Assembly (NCBI GenBank): GCA_005888955.1 | Contig: VBCS01000201.1 | Location: 1-7,200, forward strand | Direction of reading: 5' to 3' | DNA: 7,200 nt | Source: Betaproteobacteria bacterium | GTDB taxonomy: Bacteria > Pseudomonadota > Gammaproteobacteria > Burkholderiales > Casimicrobiaceae | In this document: in pieces, positions 6,584-7,200 of the stretch | How the letters are laid out: every line of letters begins with the position of its first letter | How positions within the stretch are numbered: position 1 is the first letter of the stretch | Notes under the pieces: model-generated | Seen by the model: the letters and a program-made list of their open reading frames with translations, nothing else | Database searches by the model: none | What the model was told of the DNA's origin: nothing | Made by a program: the position numbers and the translations under genes

Positions 6584-7200
6584 GCGGCCACCTCGCTGAG
6601 GTTGCGTTGCTGACCATGCCGCTTGGCGTGGCGCGTCTTGAGTTCCTCGACCGACATCAGGATTTTCTCGGCCGTCGCCGGCGAATCGAGGCGCGGGCTC
6701 AATGGGTAATCGGCCACGCTCGCGATGGCATCGCGGATCGCGTGGAACGTCGAGATGCCGAGCATCAGCGGCGGCTCGCCGACCGCCTTGGAACGGTAGA
6801 TCGAATCCTCCGCGTTGATTCCGGACTCGTAGATTTTCACGTTGAACACCGGCGGCACGTCACTCGCCACGGGGATCTTGTAAGTCGACGGGGCGTGCGT
6901 CATCAGCTTGCCCTTGTCGTTCCACCACAGTTCTTCCATCGTCAGCCAGCCCATGCCCTGGATGAAGCCGCCCTCGATCTGTCCCATGTCGATTGCCGGA
7001 TTGAGCGACTTGCCTACGTCGTGGAGGATGTCGACGCGCAGCAGGCGGTTTTCGCCGGTCAGCGTGTCGATCACCACCTCGGACACCGCCGCGCCGTAGC
7101 AGAAATAGTAGAACGGCATGCCCCTCCACGTCTTGCGGTCGTAGCCGATCTTCGGCGTTCGGTAGAAGCCGGTGGCGGAAAGCGAAACGCGAGCGAAGTA
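6580..7200 (-). CDS. xdhB: Xanthine dehydrogenase molybdenum-binding subunit XdhB, C-terminal part (runs off the right edge)
   Basis: The frame is open from the window edge, so these 206 residues are the C-terminus of a protein usually near 780 residues long. The subunit holds the molybdenum cofactor and oxidises hypoxanthine and xanthine to urate, with electrons passing to the Fe-S/FAD subunit encoded elsewhere. The visible sequence is highly typical: ARVSLSATGFYRTPKIGYD from the third residue of the fragment, then FYYFCYGAAVSEV, DVGKSLNPAIDMGQIEGGFIQ (cited here as DVGKSLNP and QIEGGF), MGWLTMEELWW, THAPSTYKIP and KAVGEPPLMLG. The Glu in GEPPL matches the catalytic base known from bovine enzyme (Glu1261) and Rhodobacter capsulatus XdhB (Glu730). 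The internal Met at 7119 is not the start; the codons before it already match the family. The end overlaps xdhC by 4 bases. No truncation or frameshift is seen. Confidence 0.97.
   Translation of the reverse strand, partial: YFARVSLSATGFYRTPKIGYDRKTWRGMPFYYFCYGAAVSEVVIDTLTGENRLLRVDILHDVGKSLNPAIDMGQIEGGFIQGMGWLTMEELWWNDKGKLMTHAPSTYKIPVASDVPPVFNVKIYESGINAEDSIYRSKAVGEPPLMLGISTFHAIRDAIASVADYPLSPRLDSPATAEKILMSVEELKTRHAKRHGQQRNLSEVAA

Noticed and set aside
5453..6613. Plus-strand open frame of 386 codons opposite xdhC
   Set aside because: It is antisense to xdhC, which carries full family motifs. The composition is that of a GC-rich shadow frame.
1..7200. tRNA, rRNA, CRISPR array, insertion sequence or phage attachment site
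   Set aside because: I saw no cloverleaf-like sequence, regularly spaced repeats, transposase-like frame or terminal inverted repeats; the window is almost fully taken up by the seven genes.

Overview
The window is a single-direction gene cluster for uptake and oxidation of purines. Every gene reads on the minus strand, so transcription runs from the right edge (7200) to the left edge (1). The high GC content, with GC-rich third codon positions, and the gene set suggest a proteobacterium. A betaproteobacterium of the Burkholderiales/Rhodocyclales type is most likely, but this is an inference from protein style, because no rRNA or other marker gene is present.

Layout in transcription order: the 3' part of xdhB, the molybdenum-binding subunit of xanthine dehydrogenase (7200-6580, cut by the window edge); xdhC, the molybdenum-cofactor insertion factor (6583-5519); a double-domain ABC transporter ATPase (5468-3798); a first inner-membrane permease, frame-disrupted (3793-2742); a second permease (2745-1825); a periplasmic substrate-binding protein of the BMP/PnrA family (1692-592); and the 5' part of puuD, a membrane-bound urate hydroxylase (470 to beyond 1). 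xdhB/xdhC and permease 1/permease 2 overlap by ATGA (stop and start share bases). The ATPase and permease 1 are 4 bases apart. The other gaps are 50 to 132 bases. No convincing promoter or U-tract terminator lies inside, so the cluster is probably one operon whose promoter is to the right of the window.

How the parts would work together: the BMP-type ABC importer would bring in a purine or nucleoside. Xanthine dehydrogenase, matured by XdhC, would oxidise hypoxanthine/xanthine to urate. PuuD would oxidise urate to 5-hydroxyisourate. The enzyme identities come from clear sequence motifs; the importer's exact substrate is inferred only from family and context.

Three things deserve a second look. 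First, the first permease gene has lost a short transmembrane-coding segment and its reading frame near 3171-3184, so as read here the importer lacks one of its two intact membrane subunits. Second, the ATPase carries an unusual Arg/Gly/Pro/Ser-rich C-terminal tail encoded by a GC-rich palindrome. Third, GC-rich inverted repeats sit at all four junctions where genes do not overlap and at neither of the two overlapping junctions, which may indicate mRNA-stability elements that set the subunit ratio. All the open frames on the plus strand look like shadows of the minus-strand genes.
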